Source: Solirubrobacteraceae bacterium (GTDB lineage: Bacteria > Actinomycetota > Thermoleophilia > Solirubrobacterales > Solirubrobacteraceae). Taken from it: a stretch of DNA of 64,000 bases. Location: NCBI GenBank assembly GCA_023230855.1, contig JALNWQ010000019.1:1-64000 (forward strand). Reading direction: 5' to 3'. Of the stretch, positions 42,121 through 50,557 are shown one piece after another (position 1 is the stretch's first letter; each line of letters begins with the position of its first letter). Below the pieces are notes generated by a model. The model saw only the letters and a program-made list of their open reading frames with translations, was not told the origin of the DNA and made no database searches. Both the position numbers and the translations under genes were made by a program.

Positions 42121-42585
42121 ATGACCGCAACGGCAACTGCCGAGGAACTCGTCGACCTGCTGGTTCGGTTCTTCGACGGCGGATCGCACGATCAAGAGCT
42201 GGCCGAGCGCGTGGCGTTCGCCAACACGACGATGGCGATCCACCTCACCGACGCCGCCCACGAGGTCGGGTGCACCGTGCACCTCACCGGGACCCCGATC
42301 GAGGCGGTGCACGGCATCGACCCGAACGCCGAGATCCAGATCTACACGACGACGAAGGTCATGCTCGACGTCGTCGCCGGGCGGAGCGCGATGTCGATGG
42401 CGATCGCCGCGGGCGACATCCAGTACACGGGCCCCGTCAGGAAGTTCCTGCGGGTCGCCCCGATCCTGCAGCGGTTCGACTTCTCGATCTGGCGCGGGCA
42501 CGTGGGCGAGCGCTCCGCCGCCCAGCGCGCCGCCGACGCCGTGGCCGCCGCGGCGCCCAGCGTTCCGGGCGTTCCCGGGACCTGA
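42121..42585 (+). CDS. SCP2-like domain protein
   Basis: A 154-residue protein with EIQIYTTTKVMLDVVAGRSAMSMAIAAGDIQYTGPVRKFLRVAPILQRFDF in SCP2-like order, related to the C-terminal part of the protein at 22795-23319. The ATG at 42121 is preferred because GAGGAG lies ten bases upstream; a GTG at 42112 would sit almost on the ribosome site. The C-terminal ~20 residues are Ala/Pro-rich. A likely lipid-binding carrier; the partner is unknown. Confidence 0.7.
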   Translation: MTATATAEELVDLLVRFFDGGSHDQELAERVAFANTTMAIHLTDAAHEVGCTVHLTGTPIEAVHGIDPNAEIQIYTTTKVMLDVVAGRSAMSMAIAAGDIQYTGPVRKFLRVAPILQRFDFSIWRGHVGERSAAQRAADAVAAAAPSVPGVPGT

Positions 42586-42586
42586 G

Positions 42587-42631
42587 CCGCCGCTCCGGGT
42601 CGATCCCGAACGGGTCGACCCGGAGCGGCGG
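42587..42631. terminator. Bidirectional terminator after SCP2-like gene and mce operon
   Basis: CCGCCGCTCCGGGTCGA (42587-42603) and its exact complement (42615-42631) make a 17-base-pair stem with an eleven-base loop. It fills the gap between the convergent stops. Confidence 0.8.
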
Positions 42632-43399
42632 TCAGGTCGCGTCCGCGGGGATCGCCCGCGTCGACGACCATGCCGGCGGGCGGCCCCCCGGCCACCAGCC
42701 GAGCATCAGCGCGCCGAGGCACGCCATCCACCCGGCGAGGAGCGCATCGCCGATCGGCAGCACCACGAACGCCGCCGCGGCCGCCATCCCCCAGTAGCCG
42801 AGGAACCGGGTCAGCAGGCCGACCTTCATCGCCGCGACGGCGATGAACCCGAGCCACAGCGCGAGGACCAGGCGACTGATCGTGTCGCCCGAGCTCGCGG
42901 CCCGGAGCATGGTCGAGTCGTCGATGAGCTCCCGGGCACGGGCCGTCGTGCCCCCGCCCTCGGCGACGAACTGCTGCGCGACGTCGCTCAGGGCGACGAA
43001 CCCGACGACCGTCGACGCCGCGACGAGCCCCGGACCGATGATCGTGAGCCACAGGGTCGGCTTCGTCGCGACCCGGGCGTCACGGGTGCGGACGAGCGTC
43101 CACAGGTGGAGGCCCACGAGCGCCACGAGCACCAGGCCGGCGACCCGTAGGCCGACCGCGAGCGTGTGCTCCAGCTCGTGGCCGTGCAGGTCGGTGAGGC
43201 GCTGCGCGTGGTCGATCGGACGGTCGGCGTAGCCGGGACCGACCGGCGCCGGGGTGCCCGTCGACGCGGTCGCCGTCAGGACGACCGACGCCAGCATCGC
43301 GGCGATGCCGGCGAACGCGGCGACGCCGACGAGCCGTCCACGGCGACGCTCCTGCTCGAGCAGGACGTGCGCCGCGGACGGGGACCGGCGCTCAGTCAC
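42632..43399 (-). CDS. Membrane protein at the end of the mce operon
   Basis: A 255-residue protein from a GTG at 43399 that overlaps the last mce gene by eight bases. It has about six hydrophobic segments (for example LVGVAAFAGIAAMLASVVL near 20, VAGLVLVALVGLHLW near 85, LVLALWLGFIAVAAMKVGLL near 180 and GMAAAAAFVVLPIGDALLAG near 205). An extracytoplasmic loop between TM1 and TM2 contains HAQRLTDLHGHELEH. I do not recognise the family. Position suggests an Mce-associated membrane component, analogous in place to mycobacterial Mas genes, though it is not visibly similar to them. Confidence 0.65.
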   Translation of the reverse strand: MTERRSPSAAHVLLEQERRRGRLVGVAAFAGIAAMLASVVLTATASTGTPAPVGPGYADRPIDHAQRLTDLHGHELEHTLAVGLRVAGLVLVALVGLHLWTLVRTRDARVATKPTLWLTIIGPGLVAASTVVGFVALSDVAQQFVAEGGGTTARARELIDDSTMLRAASSGDTISRLVLALWLGFIAVAAMKVGLLTRFLGYWGMAAAAAFVVLPIGDALLAGWMACLGALMLGWWPGGRPPAWSSTRAIPADAT

Positions 43400-44744
43400 C
43401 ACCGCCCAGGACGCGCGGCGCGGCCTCGATGCGCTTGTACTTGCTGTCGTCCTGCGCGTACTCGAAGTCCGGCTGGCGGTTGGGCTCGCGGTAGTGGTTC
43501 TTCTTCTGGTCGAGCACCTGCGGCACGATGCCCTGGTCGAGCAGCGGGGCGACGAGCGCCCGCAGCTCCGGCGTCCAGCCGGAGAACGTGCGATCGCCGA
43601 CGGGGCAGAGGCAGCCGCCGATGGCGCCGAACCGGTCGAGCCACGCGCCGGTGCCCATCTTGGAGAGGAGGCCGACCACGTCACGATGGTACGGCTTGGC
43701 GTAGGTCAGGAACGGGTTGGCCTCGGCGAGGAACCCGTCGGCCGTCTTCGCGATCGGCCGGCTCTGCTCCGCGAACTCCTTCAGCTCGACGAGCGCCGGA
43801 TCGGCGGTCTTCGCCAGGGCGGGCAACGACGCCACGAGGCGGCGCGCCTGGCGCGCCGTCGGGACGAGCTGGTCGAGCACCGGCCGCAGGGTCGTGAGGG
43901 CGACCCGGGCGTCGTCGACCACGGGGGTCGCGGTGCCCGCGAACGCCGTCAACCGGTCGACGGTGCCGCGCGTCTGGCGGAACGTGCCCGGGATGGTGTC
44001 GAGCGCGGACTTCAGCGCCTGGTCCCGCGACGCCACCGCCTCGGAGGTCGCCTTGACCGAGCCGATGAGCCGCTGGATGTCGGCGTTGCGCGACCCGACG
44101 GCGTTCATCAGCACGCCGGTGTTCTGGACGATCGACGCGACCTGCGCCCGCCGGTCGTCCAGGACCTCCATGAGCTTCATGCCGCTCGTGCTGAGGTCCG
44201 GGACCCGGTTGAACAGCTCGTTGAGGTCGGACGCCCGTCCCTTGACGCCCTTGCCGGTCGCCTGGAGGTTGCGCGAGATCCGGTCACGGGTCTCCGCGTC
44301 GAGCGACGACAGCACGCGGTCGATCGGCACGGCCTCCTTCTGGGCCTTGACGGTGATCCGTCCGCCGTCCGGCACCGCGCCGGCCTTGGCGCTGCCCGGA
44401 TTGACCTCGATGTAGTTCTCGCCGACGAGCGTCTTCTGGCGGACGAGGATCTCCGCGTCCTCGTGGATCGGCGCGTGCTCCTTCTTGATGTGGAGGACGA
44501 CCTCGATCCGCTCGCCGACGTTCTTCACGCTGTCGACCGAGCCGATCTTCACCCCGGCGGCACGGACGTCGGCGTTCTGCGACAGCTGCTGCGAGTCCGT
44601 GAGCGTCGCGGTCACCTCGTAGGGCGTCGACTGGAACGGCAGGTCGCCGCCGGCCGTGTCCCAGAAGTAGGCGAGGATCGCCAGCGCGCCGGCGATGAGC
44701 ACCAGGACCGCACCGAGCTTGGGGATGACGTGCGGGGTCTTCAC
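43392..44744 (-). CDS. Mce-family lipid transport protein (sixth Mce gene, MceF position)
   Basis: A 450-residue protein with a single N-terminal membrane anchor (GAVLVLIAGALAILAYFW), an MCE/MlaD beta-barrel domain (about 38-125, VTATLTDSQQL through NYIEVNPG), then a long helical region with heptad-like repeats and a Cys-containing C-terminus (GGCLCPVGD). Mce proteins form a hexameric tube across the envelope for lipid import. It overlaps the previous mce gene by four bases. Confidence 0.88.
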   Translation of the reverse strand: MKTPHVIPKLGAVLVLIAGALAILAYFWDTAGGDLPFQSTPYEVTATLTDSQQLSQNADVRAAGVKIGSVDSVKNVGERIEVVLHIKKEHAPIHEDAEILVRQKTLVGENYIEVNPGSAKAGAVPDGGRITVKAQKEAVPIDRVLSSLDAETRDRISRNLQATGKGVKGRASDLNELFNRVPDLSTSGMKLMEVLDDRRAQVASIVQNTGVLMNAVGSRNADIQRLIGSVKATSEAVASRDQALKSALDTIPGTFRQTRGTVDRLTAFAGTATPVVDDARVALTTLRPVLDQLVPTARQARRLVASLPALAKTADPALVELKEFAEQSRPIAKTADGFLAEANPFLTYAKPYHRDVVGLLSKMGTGAWLDRFGAIGGCLCPVGDRTFSGWTPELRALVAPLLDQGIVPQVLDQKKNHYREPNRQPDFEYAQDDSKYKRIEAAPRVLGGGD

Positions 44745-46093
44745 TGGTCCCCCTCCTTCTTCTGGTCAGGCTTGGTCGGCAGCGGCCGCGACCCGACGCC
44801 GTTGCCCTTCACCGCGCCCTCCGGGTCGGTGAAGCACGCCGGCACGATCCGCCAGTCGAAGTCCTTCAACAGGACCGACGCGGAGGACAGGTCGACGATC
44901 GCGGTCGCCCGGGCGTTGGCGACGAGGCTCTCGCTCTCCGCCCACTTCGTCATGGAGATGAGGCGCGACAGGAACGTCCCGGCGACCGGCAGGCACGGGG
45001 TGGCCAACTTGACGCCCTTGGCGACCTGCGGGAGCTGCGGGTTGAGCAGGCCGAGCGTCTTGTCGGCCGTGCTCGTGTTGCCGGGGAGCTGGACCGCGAG
45101 CGGCTTGAGGCTCCGCACCGCGGGTCGTAGCGCGCTCACGGCCGGGATCGCCGCGGTGGCGAGCGACCCGAGGTCCTCCAAGCCCTTGGGCAGCGCATCG
45201 GCGACCGGAACGAGCGACTTGACGGCCGCGTCGAGCTTCGTCTGCGTCGTGCGCAGGTTCCGGAACGTCGTGCTCGCCGTCTGCAGGGTGCCCGGCAGGC
45301 GTGCGAGCGTCGCGTCGAGCGTGCTCCCGTGCTCGGCGAGCGTGCCGAGGGTCTTCTGCCCCTGGGCGACGAAGCCGCGGAGCTGACGGTCTCGCGTCGA
45401 AAGGGTCTGGGCGATGTTCGCGAAGTTCGTGACGAGCCGCCGGGTGTTGGCGCGCCGCGCGTCGAGCACCTCGCCGAGGTCGGCGGCGGTCTCGAGGAAC
45501 GGCCCGAGCGACGCGAACGTCCGGCGGAGCTGATCGCCGTTGTCCTCGGTGCCCTTGCCGAGCTCGTTGATGAGCGACGCGAGTCGCGGGCGGGTGTCGT
45601 CGTCGAGCACGTTGAGGACGCGACCGACCTCGACCATGTCCTTCGTCCGCGACACGGGGAGGACCTCGTCGGGCGCGAGCTCGGGCGTGCCCTCGGTCCC
45701 CCGGCTCGTGATGTCGACGTACATGTCCTCGAGCGCGGTCACCGGGCGGATCGAGACCTTGGCGTCACGCCGGAGGGGCGCGTACTTCTTCTCGACGTTG
45801 AGGATGAGGACGGGCTTGCCGTCGACGAGCTCGGAGCCCTTGATGCTGCCGGCCTTGACGCCGGCGATCCGCAGCTCGTGGCGTCCGGGGACGACGCCCT
45901 CGACGTTGTCGAACCGCACCTTGTACTGGACGTAGTCGACCCAGGGCTTGTCGCCGGCCAGGTTCTTGACGACGTAGGCGGCCGTGGCGATGCCTCCGAC
46001 GATCAGCAGGAGGAACAGCAGCGCGGGCTTGGCGGAGCGCTTGAGCTCCAGCGCGATCCGGTCGAACCCGGCGCGATCGGCGTCGTTGCTCAT
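44741..46093 (-). CDS. Mce-family lipid transport protein (fifth Mce gene, MceE position)
   Basis: A 450-residue Mce protein. The anchor is ALLFLLLIVGGIATAAYVV (about residues 24-42). The MCE domain spans about 55-150 (YKVRFDNVEGVVPGRHELRIAGVKAGSI, then RPVTALEDMYVDI). A helical domain follows, and a C-terminus with KPDQKKEGDQ. Mycobacterial MceE proteins are lipoproteins, but no lipobox is visible here. The start overlaps the previous gene by four bases. Confidence 0.87.
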   Translation of the reverse strand: MSNDADRAGFDRIALELKRSAKPALLFLLLIVGGIATAAYVVKNLAGDKPWVDYVQYKVRFDNVEGVVPGRHELRIAGVKAGSIKGSELVDGKPVLILNVEKKYAPLRRDAKVSIRPVTALEDMYVDITSRGTEGTPELAPDEVLPVSRTKDMVEVGRVLNVLDDDTRPRLASLINELGKGTEDNGDQLRRTFASLGPFLETAADLGEVLDARRANTRRLVTNFANIAQTLSTRDRQLRGFVAQGQKTLGTLAEHGSTLDATLARLPGTLQTASTTFRNLRTTQTKLDAAVKSLVPVADALPKGLEDLGSLATAAIPAVSALRPAVRSLKPLAVQLPGNTSTADKTLGLLNPQLPQVAKGVKLATPCLPVAGTFLSRLISMTKWAESESLVANARATAIVDLSSASVLLKDFDWRIVPACFTDPEGAVKGNGVGSRPLPTKPDQKKEGDQ

Positions 46094-47592
46094 CGCGTCG
46101 CCTCCTTCTTGGTCTCGCCGATCTTCGGCGCGTTCCGCTTGATCTCCCGGGTGAACCTGCGGAGGCTCTCGCCCTCGAAGATGCCCTTGCCGGCGGACTT
46201 CGACACGGTCCGACCCCGGAGCTCGACCTGATCCGGCGGCACGCCGGTGAGCAGGCTCGTGAGCATCCGGCTGATGCCCTCGCACTGGATCTTCTGATCC
46301 GCGGGGACCTGGCCGTCGGCGATGAACGTCTTGCAGGGGGAGAACCCGACCGCGCGCTCGCCGACGCCGGCCTCGAACGTCGCCGAGGTGCCGTACCGCT
46401 CACCCCAGGCCGTCGCCGACCCGCCGTGAGCGAGCGCCGGTCCGACGAGCGCGTAGTTCTTGAGCTTCGACTCCGGGTCGGTGTCCTTGAGCCACGGGAT
46501 GATCGGGAAGAGCACCTGGTCGAGGATCGGCTCGGCCCGGTCGAAGGTCGCGTCCGCGGTGCGCGTCAGCTCGGGGAGCTTGGCGACGGCGGGCCGCAGC
46601 GCCGTCAGCGTCGGGCGGGTGTCCTTCAGCAGCGGCACGACGTCCTTCAGCAGCCGGATCGTGCGGTCGGCGGTCTCCGGGATCTTGCGGGCGCCGGGGC
46701 GGAGCTTGGCCGCGACCGGATCGAGGACGTCGAGGGTGGTGCGCAGCCGCGTCGCGGTCTGGCGGATCTCCGACAGCGATCCGGGAGCCGTGGCCAGCAG
46801 CGATCGCAGGTCGGCCTGGCGCGCCGCGGTGACGCCGAGCGCCATCCGGCCGTCGGTGACGAGCCTCGCGAGCGCCACCTCGTCGGCGGCGAGCGATCCG
46901 GCGACGGTGCTCGTGTGCTTGATGAGCCGCTGGAGGTCGCCCTCCTTCTGGCCCTTCACCGCGCGGAGGCCGGGGCCGATGCTGCTCATCGCCGGCTCCA
47001 GGGCGCGGAGCACGCGCCGCGAGTCGGCGGCGTTGGCGAAGCCCTTGTCGAACTCCTCGAGGATCGTCTTGGTCGACGCGCGTCCGTCGGCGTCAAGCGG
47101 CTCGAGGGCGTCGTCGAGCTCGACCTGGCTCGAGGTGCGATTCATGGCGATGACCTCGCCGCCGAGCTCCGGCGCCGACGGCGAGCCGGGATCGAGGTCG
47201 ACGTACAGGTTGCGTCCGAGGAGCGTGCGCCAGCGGAGCACCGCGCGTGCGTCCTTGTGGACGGTGACGCCCTTGCCGTCGTCGACGCGCAGGGTGATCC
47301 GCACGCCCTTGCCGCCCGGCGCGCGCTCGGCGCCGGTGACCTGGCCGACGTCGACGCCCTTGACGCGGACCGGGGTGTAGCCCGGCCGCACGTTGGCGCC
47401 GTTGGCCACGTCCATCGTCACGGTCTCGCCGGTGGTGGACAGGAACGGCAGCTCCGGCTTCGTGTAGATGACGAAGAGGAAGAAGCCGACGATCGCGCAG
47501 AAGATCGCGCCGTTGCGAACGTGCTTGGGGCGGTGCTGGCCGGGCCGGATCTCGAACCGGCCGGGGCCGCGCCCGGTGCTCGGGGTGCTCAT
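46090..47592 (-). CDS. Mce-family lipid transport protein (fourth Mce gene, MceD position)
   Basis: A 500-residue Mce protein. A basic cytosolic N-terminus leads to the anchor NGAIFCAIVGFFLFVIYT (about 27-44). The MCE domain (about 56-150) has VRPGYTPVRVKGVDVGQVTGAE and WRTLLGRNLYVDLDPGSPS. The helical region contains several Leu/Ala repeats, then a Cys pair (FSPCKTF, IQCEGIS) near the C-terminus that may form a disulphide. Four-base overlaps with both neighbours support coupled translation in equal amounts. Confidence 0.87.
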   Translation of the reverse strand: MSTPSTGRGPGRFEIRPGQHRPKHVRNGAIFCAIVGFFLFVIYTKPELPFLSTTGETVTMDVANGANVRPGYTPVRVKGVDVGQVTGAERAPGGKGVRITLRVDDGKGVTVHKDARAVLRWRTLLGRNLYVDLDPGSPSAPELGGEVIAMNRTSSQVELDDALEPLDADGRASTKTILEEFDKGFANAADSRRVLRALEPAMSSIGPGLRAVKGQKEGDLQRLIKHTSTVAGSLAADEVALARLVTDGRMALGVTAARQADLRSLLATAPGSLSEIRQTATRLRTTLDVLDPVAAKLRPGARKIPETADRTIRLLKDVVPLLKDTRPTLTALRPAVAKLPELTRTADATFDRAEPILDQVLFPIIPWLKDTDPESKLKNYALVGPALAHGGSATAWGERYGTSATFEAGVGERAVGFSPCKTFIADGQVPADQKIQCEGISRMLTSLLTGVPPDQVELRGRTVSKSAGKGIFEGESLRRFTREIKRNAPKIGETKKEATR

Positions 47593-49055
47593 CGTCCTGC
47601 CCTCGACTTCGCGTTGATGGCGTCCAGCTCGGCGGCTTCCTCGAGCGCCCGCTGCTCGCGGTGGTCGACGTTGCGGTCGTACACCAGGCCCTTCATGGAC
47701 TCGGCGACGCGCGGCATGAGCCAGCCGGCCTGCCCCTTGTGGCCCTCGCACGGCCCGGGGTAGCCGACGGTGTTGACCATGTGGTCGAACAGCGGCCGGC
47801 CACCCTCACCGATCGGGAAGCGCGTGCCCGTGCTCGCCTCGAGGGTGTCGGGGATGTTGAAGACCGGCTCGAACCGGATGAATCCGCCACCCGTGTTGGA
47901 GTACTTCATCATCTCGCTCCACCCGGTCGAGAAGTTCGTGATCTCGCACGCCCGGGGCCCGAGCTCGTCGACGAGCGGCTGTGCGGAGTCGAAGGCCTTG
48001 TCGACCTCCGGCAGGATCCGCTCCACGTCGGTGAGCGTCGCGAGGGTCGGGTCGACCGCCGCCTCCGCCTTCTGGAGCGTTCCGGTGACGGCCTTCAGCG
48101 GCCGCGGGGCGCTCGTCATCAGGCGGTGGGTCTCGCGGAGCGACGCGGGCATCGCGCGCAGCGCCGGGCGCCCGGCGACCGCAAGGCGGTCGACCGCGGT
48201 GACGAGCCGATCGATCTTCGGCAGGTCGACGTTGACCTGCGCCATCGTCGGCGCCGTCTCGTCGAAGGTCGATCCGAGTCCGTCCTCGGCCTCCGACAGC
48301 GCCTGCAAGGCCTTCGACGTCGGACCGAACATCGCGGCGAGCGTGTCGCGGATCGGGTCGAACGCGTCGGCCGTCGAGGCGGTGCCGCGGACGAACCCGC
48401 GCATCGCCTGGGGCCGGGCGTTGATCGCCTTGGACACCGACTGCGTCTTGGAGAGGAACGGCGGCAGGTCCTTCAGGGACCGGTTGATGTCGTCGCCGGC
48501 GTCCGTCGCGCCACCGCCCAGCTCACGCAGCAGCCGCTGGGTCTCCTGGCGCGTCTCGGGGTCGAACGTCGACAGCGCCTGGTCGAGGGCCACCGGCTCG
48601 ATCGCGTTCTCGGCCGGGATCGTGTCGCCCTCCGCGAGCGGCGCGCCCTTCTTGCCCGGGATGATCTCGAGGTACCGGACGCCGACGGCGGAGCGCAGGC
48701 GGATCCGGGTCTTCGAGTCGCTGCGGAGCGGCTTGAACTTGGCGTCGAGCCGGACGTCCACCAGGGCCTTGCCGTCGCGGACCCGGGGCTTGAGCACCTG
48801 ACCGGCGCGCTCGCCGCCGATGCGGACCTCGTAGTGGTTCGACAGGTTGTCGGCCGCGTTGAACTCGGCCTTGATGTTGTAGTACGACCGGCCGGGGACG
48901 GTGTCCGCGGCGCGGTAGCCGATCGTGGCCATGACGCCCATGACGGCGATGGCCCCGAGGCCGATCAGCAGGATGCTGAGCCGGCCCCGCTGGTGGCCTG
49001 CCGTGCCGCGCGGGGGCTTGCGGTCGTCGTGCGGGGTGCGACGGAAGTTGCTCAT
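47589..49055 (-). CDS. Mce-family lipid transport protein (third Mce gene, MceC position)
   Basis: A 488-residue Mce protein with anchor LSILLIGLGAIAVMGVMATIGY (about 26-47), MCE domain (about 56-150: NIKAEFNAADNLSNHYEVRIGGERAGQV, RLRSAVGVRYLEIIPG), a helical needle-forming region and a C-terminal domain with two Cys (ACEITNF, PCEGHKG). The C-terminal tail is charged (HREQRALEEAAELDA). It overlaps mceB and mceD by four bases each. Confidence 0.87.
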   Translation of the reverse strand: MSNFRRTPHDDRKPPRGTAGHQRGRLSILLIGLGAIAVMGVMATIGYRAADTVPGRSYYNIKAEFNAADNLSNHYEVRIGGERAGQVLKPRVRDGKALVDVRLDAKFKPLRSDSKTRIRLRSAVGVRYLEIIPGKKGAPLAEGDTIPAENAIEPVALDQALSTFDPETRQETQRLLRELGGGATDAGDDINRSLKDLPPFLSKTQSVSKAINARPQAMRGFVRGTASTADAFDPIRDTLAAMFGPTSKALQALSEAEDGLGSTFDETAPTMAQVNVDLPKIDRLVTAVDRLAVAGRPALRAMPASLRETHRLMTSAPRPLKAVTGTLQKAEAAVDPTLATLTDVERILPEVDKAFDSAQPLVDELGPRACEITNFSTGWSEMMKYSNTGGGFIRFEPVFNIPDTLEASTGTRFPIGEGGRPLFDHMVNTVGYPGPCEGHKGQAGWLMPRVAESMKGLVYDRNVDHREQRALEEAAELDAINAKSRAGR

Positions 49056-50557
49056 GGCGCCAGCAGCTGGTCGAGGAGGTCCAGGCCCGAGCCCGAGGGC
49101 TTGCCGCCTGGCTTGTCACGCTTCTTGCCCCCGTTGGTGAGGCCGAGCGCGTTCGTGAGGTCGTTGAGGCCCTTGGTCACGGGCTCCACGACGCGCGCCA
49201 CGGGATCCAGCGCTCTGTCGACGTCGTCCACGAGCTGCTTCACCGGGTCGTCGGCCGGCTTCGGCTTCTGCTCCGGCGACGGCTCGGTCGGCGGGCTCAG
49301 CGTCCGCCGGGTCGTGCGGGCCGGCGCCTTCGTGCGGGACTTGGCCTGCGGGAAGTCGCCCTCGCCGTTGGTCGCCGCGTCCCCGCCGTGTCCCGGGCCA
49401 CCGCCGAGCAGGCCGTCGATGATCGAGTAGGCCGTCTCGGGGGCGACCGTCGCCATCGCGCCGACCTGGTGCCCGAGCGCGTCGCGCTGCTTCATGCCGA
49501 TCGACCAGTTCTGGACGAACCAGAGGAGGTCCTCGAACCCGCGGTACTCGAGGTGGTTGAGGGTCGGCACCGCCGAGTCGGAGATCTTCTCGATCCGTCC
49601 GAGCGTCGGCATCAGTCGGTTGAGCGGCGCGCGGGCGTCGTCGCCGAGCTTCCTCAGCGCCGGGGAGGCCTTGCGGGCCGCGTCGAGCGCGGGCTTGGCC
49701 GCGTCCTCGAAGTCCGGCATCTCGCGCAGCACCGCGGTCAGCGGTCGCGTCGCGTCGCGCAGGTCGTCGGCGGCGGGCCGCATGTTCAGCGACGCGTGGT
49801 CGAGGGTCCGCAGCGTGGACTGCAGGCGCGCCAGGGCCGGCGGCGCGGAGTCGATCGCGCTGCCCATCGCCCCGCGTCGGTCGGCGACGACCTTGAGCGT
49901 GCGCTCGGCGTCGTCCATGAGCTTCGCGAGCTCGTCCCGCTTGGGCGCGACCGACGCGGTGATCCGGTCGCCCTTCACGAGCAGCCGCTCGATGGCGTCC
50001 CGCTCCTCCGAGAGCTGGCGGACGAGCGCGCGGGCCTCGTCGAGCGCCGGGGGCATGACGTTGAGGAGCTTGGCGAAGTCCTTGCCGCGGGAGCCGAGGC
50101 CGATGCCGAACTCGTTGATGAGGACCTTGAGCCGGGCCTGCGTCTCGCCGTCGACGGAGTTGAGGATGTCGTCGAGCTCGACCGGCAGCTTGGCCTTCGA
50201 CTTCGCGATCCGGAAGCCGTCGGGGGCGCTGTCGCCCGCGTCGCCCGGATCGAGGTCGACGTAGCGCTCGCCGAGGAGGTCGGTCGGGCGGATCTTGACG
50301 CTCGCGTCGCGACCGATGGGCGCGGCGCTGTCGTCCAGGTCGAGGGTGGCGATCGCCGTGTCCTTGTCGGTGATCTCGATCTTGGAGACCGAGCCGCCGG
50401 GGACGCCGGCGATCTTCACGGAGGAGTGCTGGCGGAGGCCGCCGGCGTTCTCCAGCTCGACCTGGACCCGGTACGGGTCGTCACCACCGGTGACGACGAT
50501 GTACCCGGCCACGGCGACGACGCCGGCGACGAGCCAGACCACGAGGTTGCGGGACAT
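49052..50557 (-). CDS. Mce-family lipid transport protein (second Mce gene, MceB position)
   Basis: A 501-residue Mce protein. The anchor is LVVWLVAGVVAVAGYIVV (about residues 5-22). The MCE domain is about 28-125 (VQVELENAGGLRQHSSVKIAGVPGGSVS, RPTDLLGERYVDLDPGD). A helical middle is followed by a disordered Lys/Pro/Thr-rich linker (about 390-440) and a C-terminal amphipathic segment ending LLDQLLAP. The ATG shares one base with the preceding stop. Confidence 0.87.
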   Translation of the reverse strand: MSRNLVVWLVAGVVAVAGYIVVTGGDDPYRVQVELENAGGLRQHSSVKIAGVPGGSVSKIEITDKDTAIATLDLDDSAAPIGRDASVKIRPTDLLGERYVDLDPGDAGDSAPDGFRIAKSKAKLPVELDDILNSVDGETQARLKVLINEFGIGLGSRGKDFAKLLNVMPPALDEARALVRQLSEERDAIERLLVKGDRITASVAPKRDELAKLMDDAERTLKVVADRRGAMGSAIDSAPPALARLQSTLRTLDHASLNMRPAADDLRDATRPLTAVLREMPDFEDAAKPALDAARKASPALRKLGDDARAPLNRLMPTLGRIEKISDSAVPTLNHLEYRGFEDLLWFVQNWSIGMKQRDALGHQVGAMATVAPETAYSIIDGLLGGGPGHGGDAATNGEGDFPQAKSRTKAPARTTRRTLSPPTEPSPEQKPKPADDPVKQLVDDVDRALDPVARVVEPVTKGLNDLTNALGLTNGGKKRDKPGGKPSGSGLDLLDQLLAP

